Below, piece by piece: positions 1 through 12,362 of a stretch of DNA of 64,000 nucleotides (position 1 is its first letter; every line of letters begins with the position of its first letter). This DNA is from Isoperla grammatica (Eukaryota > Arthropoda > Insecta > Plecoptera > Perlodidae), in NCBI GenBank assembly GCA_945910005.1, contig OX246746.1, positions 25,505,075-25,569,074 on the forward strand, in the 5' to 3' direction. The position numbers and the translations under genes are program-made. Under the pieces are notes generated by a model that saw only the letters and a list, made by a program, of their open reading frames with translations, was not told the origin of the DNA and ran no database searches.

Positions 1-84
1 GAGCATGCACTTCCGAAGCAGTCTGCTATATGCTAACGACAACGAGGAATTACAAAATATCAAATGAAGCAGAAAGCTCATTGA

Positions 85-172
85 GCTTAGAGGCTGCAGA
101 GGGCCGTGTTGTGGCCCTATATCGGCCTTCTCGCCTCCGGGCGAGAAAACCTCAATAAATTCAATTGAGCTT
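85..172 (+). repeat. Dispersed repeat with terminal hairpin tail (copy 1)
   Basis: A second copy lies at 11389-11470 with only a few differences. Both end in a perfect stem-loop (TTCTCGCC / GGCGAGAA around a short TCC-type loop), then an AATAAA-like sequence and a short TTCAAT-type tail. A conserved hairpin next to a short-repeat tail is typical of 3' ends of CR1/L2-type LINEs and the SINEs they mobilise. The family itself is not recognised. Confidence 0.6.
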
Positions 173-3100
173 AGAAGATAATTTAATGAGTGCAGATACT
201 CGAAAACTGCTTTTTTACTTTGCTAATTCATTGTTTTCCTGATTTTTGTTTAAATTTTTTATGATTGTATCGAAAATCAAAATTTTGTCCAGGAACAACC
301 CATATTTTCAATTAAAAATATGAAAAGAATTTTTTAAATAACGAATTTTTTAGAATAAAATTTTTCTCAGAAAAGATTTCCAAAATGTTGAGGAGGATGA
401 CATTTGTGGGTAGTGCCCCCAGACCCACCCCACGCACGAAAAAATCTTCTTCCAAATGGCAATTCCATATGGCACACGCGTGGCTATTTAAGAAATCGGG
501 CCTGCGTCAATGATTCATCTAAAAGCGCGTTTCTAAATACGATGGAACAGGAAATGGAATGAATGAACCAAGCTGATGATTTTTACACACTTTGAGGTAT
601 GTCATTTTCTCCTCGCAGCACTTGACACTTTCTCCGCTGGGAGATGCGCTCACGAGAAGAAGGCAATATGGTTTGTGGCCAAATGCTACTTGATATATTG
701 ACGGAGATAAAAGGAAAAAAAAACTACAGCAGTAGAAATGTATTTGTTTAGCGATATCAGGCCTACACACGCAGTTGCGTGGTGAGATCGCATGAACGAA
801 TGCTAAATAAATTAGCATGTTAATAAGGATATAAGTTTGCGAAACGTGGAAAGCAGTGGAATGCGCAGAGCGTTAGGGTGGGGTAGAGTGGAGTGGGGTG
901 GGGTGGGGTGGTGTCGGGAAGGGGTGAACAAATGTACCAAACATGACAAAATTTGAATTTTTATACACAAAGCTGAATATAATTTGTAACAGAAGGTTCA
1001 ATGTATATGGTTACCCCAGTAGAACTGATCAACAGATATTATGAATAAATCGGAAAATTGCAGATATTGCACTTTTCTGAAACAGGTTTCCGAAAAAATC
1101 AGCGATGTATTTAAAAAATGGTCGATCGATATTATCTGCACAGAGTTTTGTCCCCGGGCGGGGGGGCTATTTCAAATCCCGGGGGTGTAGACATCGAATA
1201 AGCGCGGGGGGGGGGGGGGGGCAAATTTTCAAAACCACTGCTGCTTCCACATCACTTTAACTCTGTGAAAGTGTTCTGATACAAAAACACTATTTAAAAC
1301 ACTATTTAAACAAAAATATATGTTCAACAAACCACTTGATGCCCAGTTGAATTTGAGACAGAGTTTAGATAATCCTGGCCCTTCTCTGTTTTTTTTCTGC
1401 TTGTTTCAGCTCTCTTGTACATACTTTTGTGGCACACAGAAAAATGCATTTACTTATTAAACCTTCAAAGCAATATTTCCATGCCATTTCAAAATTAAGT
1501 AATATATAGAGCTTGTAGCCAATTCGTTCCCGGGGGGGAATGATAATTCCCGAGGGGGCTTCGCCCCCCGGGATCATAGCTGAATTGAACACTGCGTGCT
1601 TCAATGAGAGAAACGTGATGTGCGATCACTAATAGTCGGTTCCCCAAGAGAATCCCCCATGCGGTATTGTTATTACACACAATAACCAGGGAACATTTGG
1701 GCGCCGCTAAATACACTAAACCTCCCTTATTACATCATAACATCAATGCATTGAGCATTTACTCAACGATAACACTGAACATGTATTCTTTGTTTATTAA
1801 AAAATACGTATAATATTGCGCATTGAAAGCGTTATATACCCAACCCCGTTTGATATATATTTTACGTTATTTACTTACTAGATAAAATAGTTCCGCATTG
1901 AACTTGGCTGGAGCGCTTTGCCGGGCTGGGCCCTTTAGAGCAGATGAAAGAATACAGTGGTAAAACCGTAAGCCCGAGGGCTGGCTGGGGTGATAATAAA
2001 TATTGAGTGTAGGGATGAATGAGAAGTGCTCAGTACGAGCGAGGGGGAGCCGTCTCAGTCTAGGGCTGAACCATCCAGGGCCCAGGGCCCCTGGACTGGG
2101 ACGGATCACGGCACCCGCCTCTTCTTTGCAGTGCGAGAAAGACGGTTTGAGGGAGCTTCGGGAGCCCTCAAGAGACGAGCAGATGGTCGCTTACGTCGCT
2201 TAGACACCCTTCTTGGATGAACAGAGGGTCGCTTGGGTATTCTCACGGGGAGAGCCCTCGGAGTCACCTTCTATGTTAGTTGTTCTCAAAGAGAAACCCG
2301 CATCGCGTGCGTATACAGTATACATGTCATGTAATATTGGTTTACAGTTTAGTTCTCAGAGTTGCCATGATGCACACAATAGGCCTACAAGAGTGTGTGA
2401 GTGAGCTTTACATAATGTATTGACAGAGATGCTGGCACGTTGTGGGCGAACGATAATGCCAACGCGGTACAGGAATTCTTTAACCAACCTCTTTTGCACT
2501 TAAAAACAACATAATAAAATAAAATAAGAAGGAATTAGCCATCTTTGATCTTCTCATTCAATACACGTACCCACGTACCCACACACCAACGTAACCATAC
2601 GTCACTATCACAGAATAGCATGTTCACTTAGGGTAGTTATACGTTATTCTGGTCTTATATCAACCATGCAATTAGTATTGTAGCATTCATTCAACTTTAC
2701 TTTTATTCATTACCGTCTATATAACTATTTTGTTTACACTAATGCTATCTTTATATCACTACGAAAACACGTGTAATAACTTAGATACTTCCATTGAAAT
2801 AATAAATCGTGTTATTATGCATAGGGAAATTAAACAAAATTTAACTAATGCAATGTAGGCCTAATGCAATATACTGTAACATACTCTCACACTCCCGTAT
2901 GCATTGAACTAATTCTTATTATGAATTAATTTAATTACTTCCCCTTTATAAAAACACATAATATAACTAATTAGACTAGATTAATTGGTTGTTTGAGGTG
3001 TAACCGTTTACCCTTTCGTAGCATCGAAATAATTGTTCTCAAGGAACTTCAAACAAAGCATGCACGCTAAAATGCAATCTAGAGTTTGGAACTTTCCCAA

Positions 3101-3284
3101 TGCATTTCTCACAGAATAATAAGATACAAGCATGATAGGTATATTTTCATATCTTTACAATTTTTTAAATGAAGATTGGACCATACTGCATAATTTGGTA
3201 ATATATCAGGCAACAAGGCTGGAACTTCTCAATCCCCTCTCATCATTCCTAGAGCCACGACCAGGATGGATCAAATGAACGTAG
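173..3284. other. Gene-free AT-rich stretch
   Basis: No conserved protein or RNA gene is visible. It contains G-rich runs (about 880-915, 1150-1220, 1530-1575), which resemble internal parts of the G-rich hAT-like elements found elsewhere but lack clear ends. A GC-richer patch at 2000-2280 has short open frames with no recognisable domain. A 70-bp dispersed repeat sits at 779-850. Confidence 0.5.
779..850 (+). repeat. Dispersed repeat, paired with 4876-4945
   Basis: The sequence around GCTAAATAAATTAGCATG followed by TTAATAAGGAT is found again at 4876-4945 with minor changes and in the same orientation. Neither copy has obvious ends, so it is probably a fragment of an unclassified interspersed repeat. 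Confidence 0.55.
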
Positions 3285-3560
3285 GTACCGATAGAGATGG
3301 CTCAGTGCTAGCACACGAGACCCTAATTCGGGAGGTTGCTGGTTCCATTCCCGCTACCGGCAATTCGGACTTAAGTTTTTGTCCGAGGTTTTTCTCGGTC
3401 ACAAGGCGAATGCTGAGATTGAGTCAAACTAATAGCCCTCAGACATTCCATCAAAACTGTTCCTAATACGGTAATACCGCAATACCTAGTTAGTCACCTG
3501 AAGGGGCATATGAATTGTCCCTGGGTGGGTTTCCTACGAACTATTATTATCAACATTATT
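3285..3560 (+). mobile_element. tRNA-derived SINE (copy 1)
   Basis: The 5' part resembles a tRNA, with box A TGGCTCAGTGC at 3298-3308 and box B GGTTCCATTCC at 3341-3351. These are the internal RNA polymerase III promoter elements. The body (ACAAGGCG, then CCCTCAGACATTCC, then TAGTTAGTCACCTGAAG) recurs at 17320-17560 and, interrupted, at 20705-21500. This copy ends near an ATT-rich tail. Confidence 0.75.
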
Positions 3561-3716
3561 TTATTGTAATAATAATAATACATATAATTCGATCAGAACG
3601 GGTGTGAACATGTTGTACGGACATAGATGATAACTATTTCCATGTGGTTACCTTATTAAACTCTATACCTACTTAAAAGCAATATATTTCTATATATTCT
3701 ATAAAGTTCTATAAAT

Positions 3717-3865
3717 CAAATATATTTCTCCAGAACTAACTGTAGATGATATATATATATATATATATTTGTATGTCTTGAAAAAGACGACGCTAAAGTC
3801 GTCGAAACGTTGACTTATCATTAAAAATAAAATTTAGATTGGTTTAACCGTAAAATGTATCCTTT

Positions 3866-3905
<40 letters not shown>

Positions 3906-3938
3906 TCTACAGTTAGTTCTGGAGAAATATATTTGATA
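3717..3938. repeat. Inverted repeat with (TA)n arms and hammerhead-like hairpin
   Basis: The arm at 3717-3765 (ending CCAGAACTAACTGTAGATGA then TA repeats) is repeated in inverse orientation at 3885-3938. The spacer has a GACGAC / GTCGTC hairpin followed by GAAACG at about 3786-3812. That layout resembles the stem II and GAAA part of hammerhead motifs in Penelope-like termini. The box before the hairpin (TTGAAAA) is non-canonical. Confidence 0.55.
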
Positions 3939-4407
3939 TTTATTTTAATATTATTAAAATTATAAATACAACGGGTTGGTAAGTCACGTTTATTGCACTT
4001 ACTTGTCATATTGGTTGACGTTTCTGATGTGTGCCCGCAGTATTTATAATTTTAATAATATACATACAGAAATATTGTCGCTTTTATTCTCATTTTCACA
4101 TGTGTACAACACACATAATTCATGTATTGTAGTTGTTACTCAAGAATATAAGTGTAATGTGTTATTTGTGCATATACATTAATTTTGCTTTCAAGTGTAT
4201 TTTGTGTATGTGCGGATTATTTCTGAACTCGATGGTGTGGTAGGATGGTTGGAAATGGTTGGATGGTTGGGTGAATGGTAGGATGCTCTTCGTAAATGGA
4301 AACGACGAAAACTACCAATCAGGATGGAGAATTTATTGAAGTATTCATTCTTCAAGTTCACAAAATATTTTCGTACTTACCTGCACATATTCAATATTAT
4401 TTATTTA
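3939..4407. other. Gene-free spacer
   Basis: AT-rich sequence with no recognisable gene or repeat boundary. Open frames here and through the next microsatellite are low-complexity artefacts. Confidence 0.5.
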
Positions 4408-4675
<268 letters not shown>

Positions 4676-4875
4676 ATGTTATTTTTTCCCCTTTAATTTG
4701 ATTAATTAGTGAAAATTATTGTCAGTAATAAATCTTCATAGAAGATGTCATCTAAGGCCATGCAAAATGTTTCCTAATGATCATTTCACCAAGATTGAGA
4801 GGAGCAGCGAGCAGCACTAACGCAGCTGCTCATCTCGTGTCAACCGAGCAACGAATAATAAATGAGGCGGCCGCT

Positions 4876-4945
4876 TGTTTGGTGAGATCAGCAGCATGAA
4901 AGCTAAATAAATTAACACGTTAATAAGGATGGAAGCTTACGAAAG
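4876..4945 (+). repeat. Dispersed repeat, paired with 779-850
   Basis: Second copy of the short repeat containing GCTAAATAAATTAACACG and TTAATAAGGATGGAAGC. Confidence 0.55.
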
Positions 4946-5015
4946 GTGAAAAGGTAAAGGTGCAACAAGGGGAAACTGAGGAGCTATGAGCTATACATGA
5001 TTGCTTATTGTTACC

Positions 5016-5463
5016 CAGTGGCGTATCCAGGAATTGGGAAAGGGGGGGGGTTTCAACCCATATTATAGAGAGTGGAGGTGAAACATAATTAGGGTTCCGG
5101 GGGGGGGGGGGGGGGGGGGCTTGCCCGAAAAAATTCTCGTCAAGGTCATTTTAGTGCAAATCTGTGCGTTTTACAGCGGCCAACTGAAACATGATTACTC
5201 AGTTTCTGGCAACACATTTTTTCCTTAGCACCGCTAATAAAAGGAACCTCAATCAATAATTTGCATATTTTTCGTATTGCTTTTGCTTTTAATAATTACA
5301 ACAATATACAATAATTATAAAGTAAAACATCTAACTGTCTATTGAAATACTGTCTTTTGATACTGTCTATTGAAATGTAAACGGTCATTTTCCATGTTTC
5401 CTTTGCAAAAGGGGGGGGTTTTGTCCCCCCCCCTCCCCCCCCCCCCCCGTGTATACGCCACTG
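5016..5463. mobile_element. hAT-like MITE, TSD TTGTTACC
   Basis: A 448-bp element with terminal inverted repeats CAGTGGCGTATCCAGG / GTATACGCCACTG. It is flanked by the perfect 8-bp direct repeat TTGTTACC at 5008-5015 and 5464-5471. The interior carries long G and C homopolymers and no coding capacity. An 8-bp target duplication with CAG..CTG ends is the hAT superfamily signature. It is related to the element at 34823-35242. Confidence 0.92.
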
Positions 5464-5762
5464 TTGTTACCACAGTCTCGCACTCGCACACCTCCAAGTG
5501 TACTCCAAACAATGAGACCAGAGAGGGCTAAAATACCCATCTCGATATCGGATATAAAAAGATTTGTCGCTCGCTTTCAAAAACTATTAACATACATTCA
5601 CGAATAATGCTGAAATGTGAAATATAATAAAAATAATATATTTCTTAAAATAATTGTATTGTGTTGTTAATCTTTATCTGTTAATTTTGTAATCAACTGA
5701 CAAAAGTGTATATCAAATTGTACTGCCTGCGCAGGAGGATTTGGTGACTTTGAGGAGGTCGT

Positions 5763-5796
5763 GAATATAGTAGTAGTAGTAGTAGTAGTAGTAAAA
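5763..5796 (+). repeat. (TAG)n microsatellite
   Basis: About ten TAG/AGT triplet repeats. The surrounding 5464-6070 sequence is AT-rich and shows no gene. Confidence 0.9.
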
Positions 5797-6069
5797 TCTT
5801 TATTTTAGCACAGTTGCTATTTTTACACCCATTACACTCTATACATATTATACAGGCTATAGAATACAAAATAACATAAATATCCAAACAGTAAAACAGT
5901 CAATATTGGCCATTAAGGCCTCATTAAAGGCTATAAGTTAAAAATTAAACATAAAATACACTATTAAACATCACTTACACTAACACAGTACATTAGGGAC
6001 TGTCATATAACTCGATCGCAGCACCCTACCAATACAGAAGCCTAATAAAGTCTATGCCATTCATCACTG

Positions 6070-6071
<2 letters not shown>

Positions 6072-6102
<31 letters not shown>

Positions 6103-6169
6103 TATTATTATTATAATTTAATAATAATAAATAATAATTAAAATAATGATAATAATAAAATTAATAATA

Positions 6170-6208
<39 letters not shown>

Positions 6209-6220
6209 GTAATAGTATTT
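6072..6220 (+). repeat. (AAT)n microsatellite at LINE 3' end
   Basis: AAT/ATT triplet repeats with a few interruptions directly abut a T-run at about 6219-6236. On the minus strand that run is the poly(A) tail of the adjacent LINE, so the triplet repeat may have grown from the insertion tail or target site. Confidence 0.85.
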
Positions 6221-6682
6221 TTTTTTTTTTTTTTATTTATTATTTTCAAGTGAACCAACATACAACAAAAAATAGCATACATATGCCCCACTAAGCCAAA
6301 CAAGGCTTATCAGTGGGTCTATATTATACAAGAAGTATGTTTTAGCGGAAGGCACAATATAAATTAAAATTACAAACTTATTCCTAGACAAAATACAACA
6401 TAAAGTAACTATATAGTAGTAAATTTAGCAAAAATTATGGAAACGATATAAGACAATAAATACATCAAGATTTAGAACGAGCCGGAAACCGACTAAGATC
6501 CTAAGATAGACATAATGAAATATTTTCAAGGTAGTGTGATTTTAATGTTGTCTTTACCAAGGATATCTTTTCTAATGACTTGACGTGATTAGGCAGAGAA
6601 TTAAACAATTTTGGTACCAAATATTTAAGGCAACGTTTCCCATGTTTGTTTCTTGTAATTGGAACCTCTAACATACCTTGAC

Positions 6683-9318
6683 TTAAAGATCTTGTGGCTT
6701 ATGAATGAACGCGTACCAATTTATTTTACTCTCAAAATAATATTTTAGCACCATACGATAATTAAATAGCTCTTTTAGAGGCAATAAATAACAATGTCTA
6801 TAAATTTCATGCATTTCACTTGTATGATTTAATATATGCTTAGGGCAAACTATTTTGATAATTGAATTTTGCAACCTAACTAACACATCAATGTAGTACG
6901 CAGATGCATTACCCCATGAGAGCAAAGCGTAAGAGATTACCGATTCAGCTAATGCAATGTAAACTAATCTTAAGAGATTATCAGATACGACTGGTTTTAA
7001 TTTATATAACTGATATGCATGCAAGAACGAAGTTTTGAAGAAATGTAATCGATATGCGGCTTCCATGAACAATCTCTATCAATAACCGCTCCCAAATACA
7101 TATGGTGATCCACAGATTATATTTGCTGCGTACACCCACAAACTAGATTTGCGTCTCGTTTATGTACACAATCAGTGTCATGGAAAATTAATTTTATTGC
7201 CGTATTTCTGTCAGAATTTAATGGAGTGCACATATGAACCGATTTAGTTTTTAAAACATTGATTACTAATTCCTTATCATGAGTCCAAAATTGTAAATTT
7301 CTAAAATCCACATTCATATTTTCTATTGCAACGCGCAACTCTTTATGTATAGCCAATAGTACGAAGTCATCAGCGTATAAGTAAAATAGACAATTAATTA
7401 TATATTTATGAATAACGTTAACATAGATAATATAGAACTGAGGGCCAAGAATTGACCCTTGTGGTACGCCTGACATAACTTTACCTGATTTACTATACGT
7501 GTCACCTATTTTAACCAAATATATTCGATCTTTTAAATAGCTTCGAAACCAGTCTAGAACTTTACCACGTACGCCTATGTGCTCTAAACAATCTAACAGC
7601 TTATTATGATTTAGCGTATCAAACGCTTTTGAGAAATCAACAAACGTTGCAATAACATGAAGATTATTATCTAGACTAGTATTTATCAAATCTGAAAACT
7701 GCAATAGAAGCTCCTGAGTGCTTTTTCCCTTTTGAAACCCATGTTGATGCTCACTGATAATGTTAAAATTTCTTAAATAGTTGGTCAGACAATCATATAT
7801 GTAACGCTCCATTATCTTCTCTACAACAGACAGCAATGCAATAGGACGATAATTTGAAAAATTCATGTGGTCACCTTTTTTATATACCGGTCTCACAACT
7901 CATACTTTCATCTTTTCCGGTACACAACCATCTCTTATTGATAGATTTATTAAATGCGCAATAACAGGACTCAATTCTATTCTCATATTCTTGATATCAA
8001 TAGCTCTTATGCCGTCGTAGCCAGGCTGCTTATTTACGTTTATATCCGAAATTATTTTATTTACTTTCTGTACACTTACCGGGGGCAACCACATGGACTG
8101 TGTGGCAGTATCTGTCATAACTTGTTGTGCACAGCTCAAGTCGCACTTATGACGAATACTATCCACATCACTTGAAAAGCTGTCAGCAAAACTATTAGCG
8201 ATGACCTCAGGGGTATGCATTTTCCCTAGATACTTGTTGACAACCGCGTCAACTGAATCTTTAACTTTACGACCTGTGATACGATTAATAGTTTGCCACA
8301 CCTCTTTAATACCATTGCTATTATTTAAGCATTGACGGAAATATGTTTGTTCTGCAATTACCAACCGTCTATTTACGTAGTTCCTGAAATCCGTGTATTG
8401 CTTCCTATATACATTCTTTAATGGGTTCAAACCCCCACAGTCTTTCCACCGGCGAAACAATTTATCCCTCTGTTTTGTTAAATTTATTAAATCGTTTGTA
8501 ATCCATTGCCTTTGCACCCTCTTTTTATTATTTTCTGATTGACTTATATAACGTGAATTATTGTAGCAACAGTCGAACTCCCTGCACAGTTTGTCGTAAA
8601 GAGCTGAACTTTCGTTAATCATTAGTAGTCGAGTCCAGTTAACAGCCTTCAAGTTAATTAAAAGAACCCTTTCATTTGTACACATTCGAGTTTTCTTTAT
8701 GTCTATCTCATTTCTGATCTTAAACCCTACCGACACTAAAATCATATAGTGATCTGAAATCTTAGTAGTAAATACAGCAGACTTGATGTTTACATATGAG
8801 TTTGAGCGTACATAGGAATGATCTATACAAGTACTCGTTAGGTTACCTAAACTATACTCCTCTCTTGTGGGCAAGTTCACACATTTCAAAAACCCACGTG
8901 CCGACATCAGATTTTCGTATAGTTGTACATACTTATTAGAGGTATCAAGAACATCAATGTTAATATCTCCTAATATCAAACAAGTGTCTATTTGATTAAT
9001 TGTTTCGTAATACACTTCTAATTCTAAAATAAAATCATTTTTCGTGTTATTATCGGGGGGTCTATATATACAAAGCAACTCAAAAGATAATTCATCATCA
9101 ACAAACACACAACATGAAATTCCTTCAAATGACTTAAAATCTGTACAAATATTTTTAACAACAAACCCCGATTTGATAAATAAGAGCAACCCACCACCTC
9201 TTCGACCTAATCTTGAATGACAAATTACATCATAGCCTGTTATCTGATAGCCGTTGTTATTGTTGTCTTGCAGACCAGTTTCTGTTAATAACAAAACATC
9301 GTATTTACATCTATGCAA
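6683..9318 (-). pseudogene. LINE ORF2: AP endonuclease + reverse transcriptase, disrupted
   Basis: The first part (9318-7900) carries AP-endonuclease features: an N-terminal LLTETGL-type motif, LGRRGGGLLLFIKSG, the ILGDINID motif with catalytic Asp, and a C-terminal SDHYMI motif. The RT part (7896-7117) has NYRPIALLS, the FVDFSKAFDTLNH palm motif, GVPQGSILGP and the YADDFV catalytic box. The C-terminal part (7072-6683) is in another frame. An in-frame TGA joins the first two parts near 7899, a TAA lies near 7115 and a frameshift near 7025. No active product is expected. Domain order fits CR1/L2/Jockey-type elements. Confidence 0.92.
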
Positions 9319-9485
9319 GACACTTGGAGTTCATCCCAATGTTTGTACACATACCTTATATTAATATGAATAGCATTCAGTCCATCATTCAAAGGTGACC
9401 AATTGTCTAGATTATTTATTTCAATGCAGTCAATAGGGAGGTCAATACCAGTCAAGTCCATGTATGAATAAGCAGATCACACACG

Positions 9486-10198
9486 TTATTCAAAAAGCTT
9501 ATTTATGTCTTCTAACGTATTGTTAACAATAACTTGCCGCGTGTCTTCGTCTTTCCTAACTAGGACTTTTCCACGACTCCACCACACAAATTTAAATCCC
9601 GCGTCTCTTGCTTGTTGTCTTGCCTCCCAGAGTAAATTCCTGTAGTAAGGTGCGAGATTCTCAGTGATGCGGATGTATCGCTCTGAACGGCAACTGCTAC
9701 CGAATATTTGTTGGTTGGTTACGACCTGGCGACGCCCCTCTATGAACTCATCCCTCTTCTTACGTGAAGCTAATTGTACAATTATCTTCCTTGGATAGTT
9801 TTTATTACGTGATGGCAAAAGATGGGCAGCCTCAATCTCCCCCGACGACAGCTCGATTTTAAGTTCCCTTGCAACTTTCAGAACAACTTGTTCTATATCT
9901 TTGTTGTCTGATTCCTCAACGTTACTCAATTCAAAATTGTTGTTCCTCCCGTACTGATCTAACTTATTGACTTTAAGGTTGAGTTCATCAATGAGTTTTG
10001 ATTTTTATTTTATTTTTGTTGTCAAGAAGCTAACATCTTCATCATGTTGTTTACATAATTTCAAAATAGCATCATACTTCTCTTTAGACTCCGCAATTTC
10101 TTTTTTCATTGACTGTATATCCGACACTACTACATTAAGCTTTTGAAGTATATCATTAAGAGTTTTTTGAATCAACAGACCTTGAGAACTGCTTCCAA
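9486..10198 (-). pseudogene. LINE ORF1: coiled coil + RRM-like RNA-binding protein, disrupted
   Basis: The last 147 codons (9929-9486) are open and resemble LINE ORF1 RRM and C-terminal domains, with EAAHLLP, PRKIIVQLASRKKRDEF and ITENLAPYYR motifs. Upstream in the same frame the sequence continues as a heptad-like coiled coil (SMKKEIAESKEKYDAI) and then LNLKVNKLDQYGRNNN. One in-frame TAA near 10015 interrupts it. This protein class binds LINE RNA as a trimer. The start codon is lost, presumably by 5' truncation. Confidence 0.8.
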
Positions 10199-10200
10199 AA

Positions 10201-11359
10201 TCAATGATAATGATAATAATAATAATGTAGCATTATTTACTACAACAGGTACGAACCCCGTAAGTGTTTATTTATTTATTTCGTAACTTATTTATTTATA
10301 GTTATTGATGTATTTATTTATTCATTTATTAATATATTATTTATTTATTTATTTGTTCAACTTTTCAACGTCGTCTAGCAGCACAATTGAAATAAGAGTG
10401 TATTGAAACTTCTCTTCAATTAAGTTGGTTCGATATAAGGTACATCATGGATCATGGAAAGTTGAAATAAGAAATGGAATCGATTTATTTATTATTATTG
10501 TAATAACTATTTCAAAACACTGTGATGGGTATAAACTTCAGCGTTTGGAAACTGCATTTTACAATTTGCTTAAACGTTCATGGCTATTTCGTCTAAACCA
10601 ATCTGCATTTCAATTGTGGACTAGGCTTTACCTGCAATGAAGAAAAATCCCAAGACCTGTGTGTTGCACATCAAATCTATGAACTTAGCTCGTCTCTATA
10701 TGCTCAATATTGCAATAGTTATTATTTTAATAATAATAGGAAATCAGGAAATCAGCAAAGGAAATCAGCCTGTCGTTACACATTCTGTTATGCTGTTATG
10801 TGGCAAGGAGGGTACTGAGAAGGGGAAAGAGATGGACGGAAGTAGATACAAGGGATGGCAAGATAGCTAGGGAGTATGAGAACGTAAAGCAATAGTCAAG
10901 GAGCTGGGATAGGTGCAACTAGAGAACAGAAGGAGGAGGGATGGACTAGGGAAAATGTATAGGGTAGCAAGATATCATGGGGGGGGGGGGGGGGGAAGCT
11001 GACCTAATGGGGAAGAGGAGATCATGCGTGGAAACTTGAGAGGACGGAGTGGGAAATTTCTCCTTCCTGGGCAGGACGGCGGTAGATTGGAATGGATTAA
11101 ATTAGGATCAGGTGGGGCAGAAGAAGGTTAGAGGTTTTGGAGATCGACTCTGGCCAAAGGTGGAGGGAAAGGAGAAGGAACAGGAGGAAGAAGGAGGGAG
11201 TGAACAAATATTGCAGGCCACCCGTCCGAGGAGACCAACAGTGGGTTATGATGAGACAAGATCAACATAGCTATCCAGTGGTGCCATGTCCTGTTATAAC
11301 AGGTGTACAGCCATTTTACCATTGAGTTTGTTAGTCTTCACTAGCTAAATGATTTTACA
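10201..11359. other. Gene-free stretch with (TTTA)n and poly(G)
   Basis: It holds (TTTA)n-rich sequence at 10265-10370, a G-run at 10979-10995 and purine-rich sequence at 11100-11200 that opens short meaningless frames. No conserved gene or delimited element is seen. Confidence 0.5.
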
Positions 11360-11908
11360 CATAGGCGCGCGCAGCGTCTAAAATTAGATAGGCTGCAGAA
11401 GGTCGTGTTGTGGCCCTACATCGGCCTTCTCGCCTCCGGGCGAGAAAACCTCAATAAATTCAAATTCAATAACATTAGACCCGACACAAGGTGGCGTGGT
11501 ACAGCGGTGTGTGGGGCGAAGCTCCAGCCGCCGGAGGCACTTTCGCCGTAGGCGGAATATTTTTCGGTTGATGCACTAACTTGTATGGCCTAATACGCGA
11601 TTTTAAGACGCGACGCTTTCCGCTGCCATAGGATCTTGTGGCCCCTATAGAGGTATATTTCGTTTCATTTAAATAAAAGATAAATTAGAAATTATTTTCG
11701 TAGCCCCGGGTGAGGTGTGCCTTTGCGTAAAAACGCGTACTGATAGTACATTTTAATTTCAAGACTAATTTAAAGTTAAGTTTAAAGTTAAACTGCTCTC
11801 GGCCCAGGCCGGGTCTAAAGGAATTGGAGTCCAGCGCGGCCCAACCGCCAAGTTGACACATTAGGTCCGGCCTCGGCCGAATAGGCCTGGGCCGTGCGCA
11901 CGCCTATG
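11360..11908. mobile_element. hAT-like non-autonomous element, TSD ATTTTACA/CTTTTACA
   Basis: A 549-bp element with terminal inverted repeats CATAGGCGCGCGCA / TGCGCACGCCTATG. It is flanked by 8-bp direct repeats with one mismatch at 11352-11359 and 11909-11916. The interior is GC-rich and non-coding. A copy of the hairpin-tailed repeat (11389-11470) is inserted near the left end. Confidence 0.85.
11389..11470 (+). repeat. Dispersed repeat with terminal hairpin tail (copy 2)
   Basis: Same sequence as 85-172, including the TTCTCGCC / GGCGAGAA hairpin and an AATAAATTCAAATTCAAT tail. It is nested in the hAT-like element at 11360-11908, so it inserted after that element. Confidence 0.65.
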
Positions 11909-12314
11909 CTTTTACATTAAACCTTCAAATTTAATATTATTTACACTCTTTTTCTTGTATTTCCGTCTTGTTCACGACAATTTTATATTATTCTATACCC
12001 TATCTTTCCTATCTTCAGTATATTGTAGTTCTACAATGGGCATCTCAGGTCAAAGCTCAGGTCAAAGTAGCTAGCAGCACCTGTACTGAAAGGTCAAACT
12101 TTATAATTAATTCCACATTATACACTGTCTCATAAGTCAACTGTCTACTGTCGATCGAAAATATGTTTGCTTTTTATCTAATGTCAAAGGTATTCTCGAT
12201 CATAAACCTTGTAAAACAACACTACAATGATGATGAATTTAGAACATTTAAGTACAAACAACTTGAATTGAAAGTTGTATTGAGAAAACGAGGTGCAAAG
12301 ATCGAGTTGGACCT
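11909..12314. other. Spacer downstream of the THAP-DDE transposase gene
   Basis: AT-rich sequence without a recognisable gene. It probably contains the 3' flank of the transposase unit. No terminal inverted repeat could be assigned. Confidence 0.4.
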
Positions 12315-12341
12315 TTCCTGAGACGCCTGAGACGCCCATTG
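12315..12341 (+). promoter_or_regulatory. Overlapping CCTGAGACGCC motif pair (possible transposase sites)
   Basis: Two copies of the motif CCTGAGACGCC-type occur here just downstream of the transposase stop codon. Two more lie just upstream of the first exon at about 14827-14843 and 14870-14886, all in the same orientation. The reverse complement contains TGGGC, loosely like the GGGCA core of known THAP targets. A role as subterminal binding sites is inference. Confidence 0.35.
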
Positions 12342-12362
12342 CGTGTGCCAATGCATGTAGGC

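Larger units (their letters stand above)
6219..10200 (-). mobile_element. Decayed non-LTR retrotransposon (CR1/L2/Jockey-like)
   Basis: A ~4 kb minus-strand LINE with two ORFs. ORF1 has a coiled coil plus an RRM-like domain. ORF2 has an AP-type endonuclease and a reverse transcriptase. The 3' end is marked by AATAAA and an A-run (T-run on the plus strand at 6219-6236). It appears 5' truncated near 10200, inside the ORF1 coiled coil. At least three in-frame stops and one frameshift disable it. The clade is judged from ORF layout only. Confidence 0.88.

Noticed and set aside
2003..2220. GC-rich open frames near 2.0-2.2 kb
   Set aside because: No homology signal, short, and both frames overlap. 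Not enough for a gene.
7897..7899. TGA in LINE ORF2 read as selenocysteine or recoding
   Set aside because: The element has further stops and a frameshift, so decay explains it.
11128..11325. Overlapping frames on both strands in purine-rich sequence
   Set aside because: Low-complexity composition and no recognisable domain.
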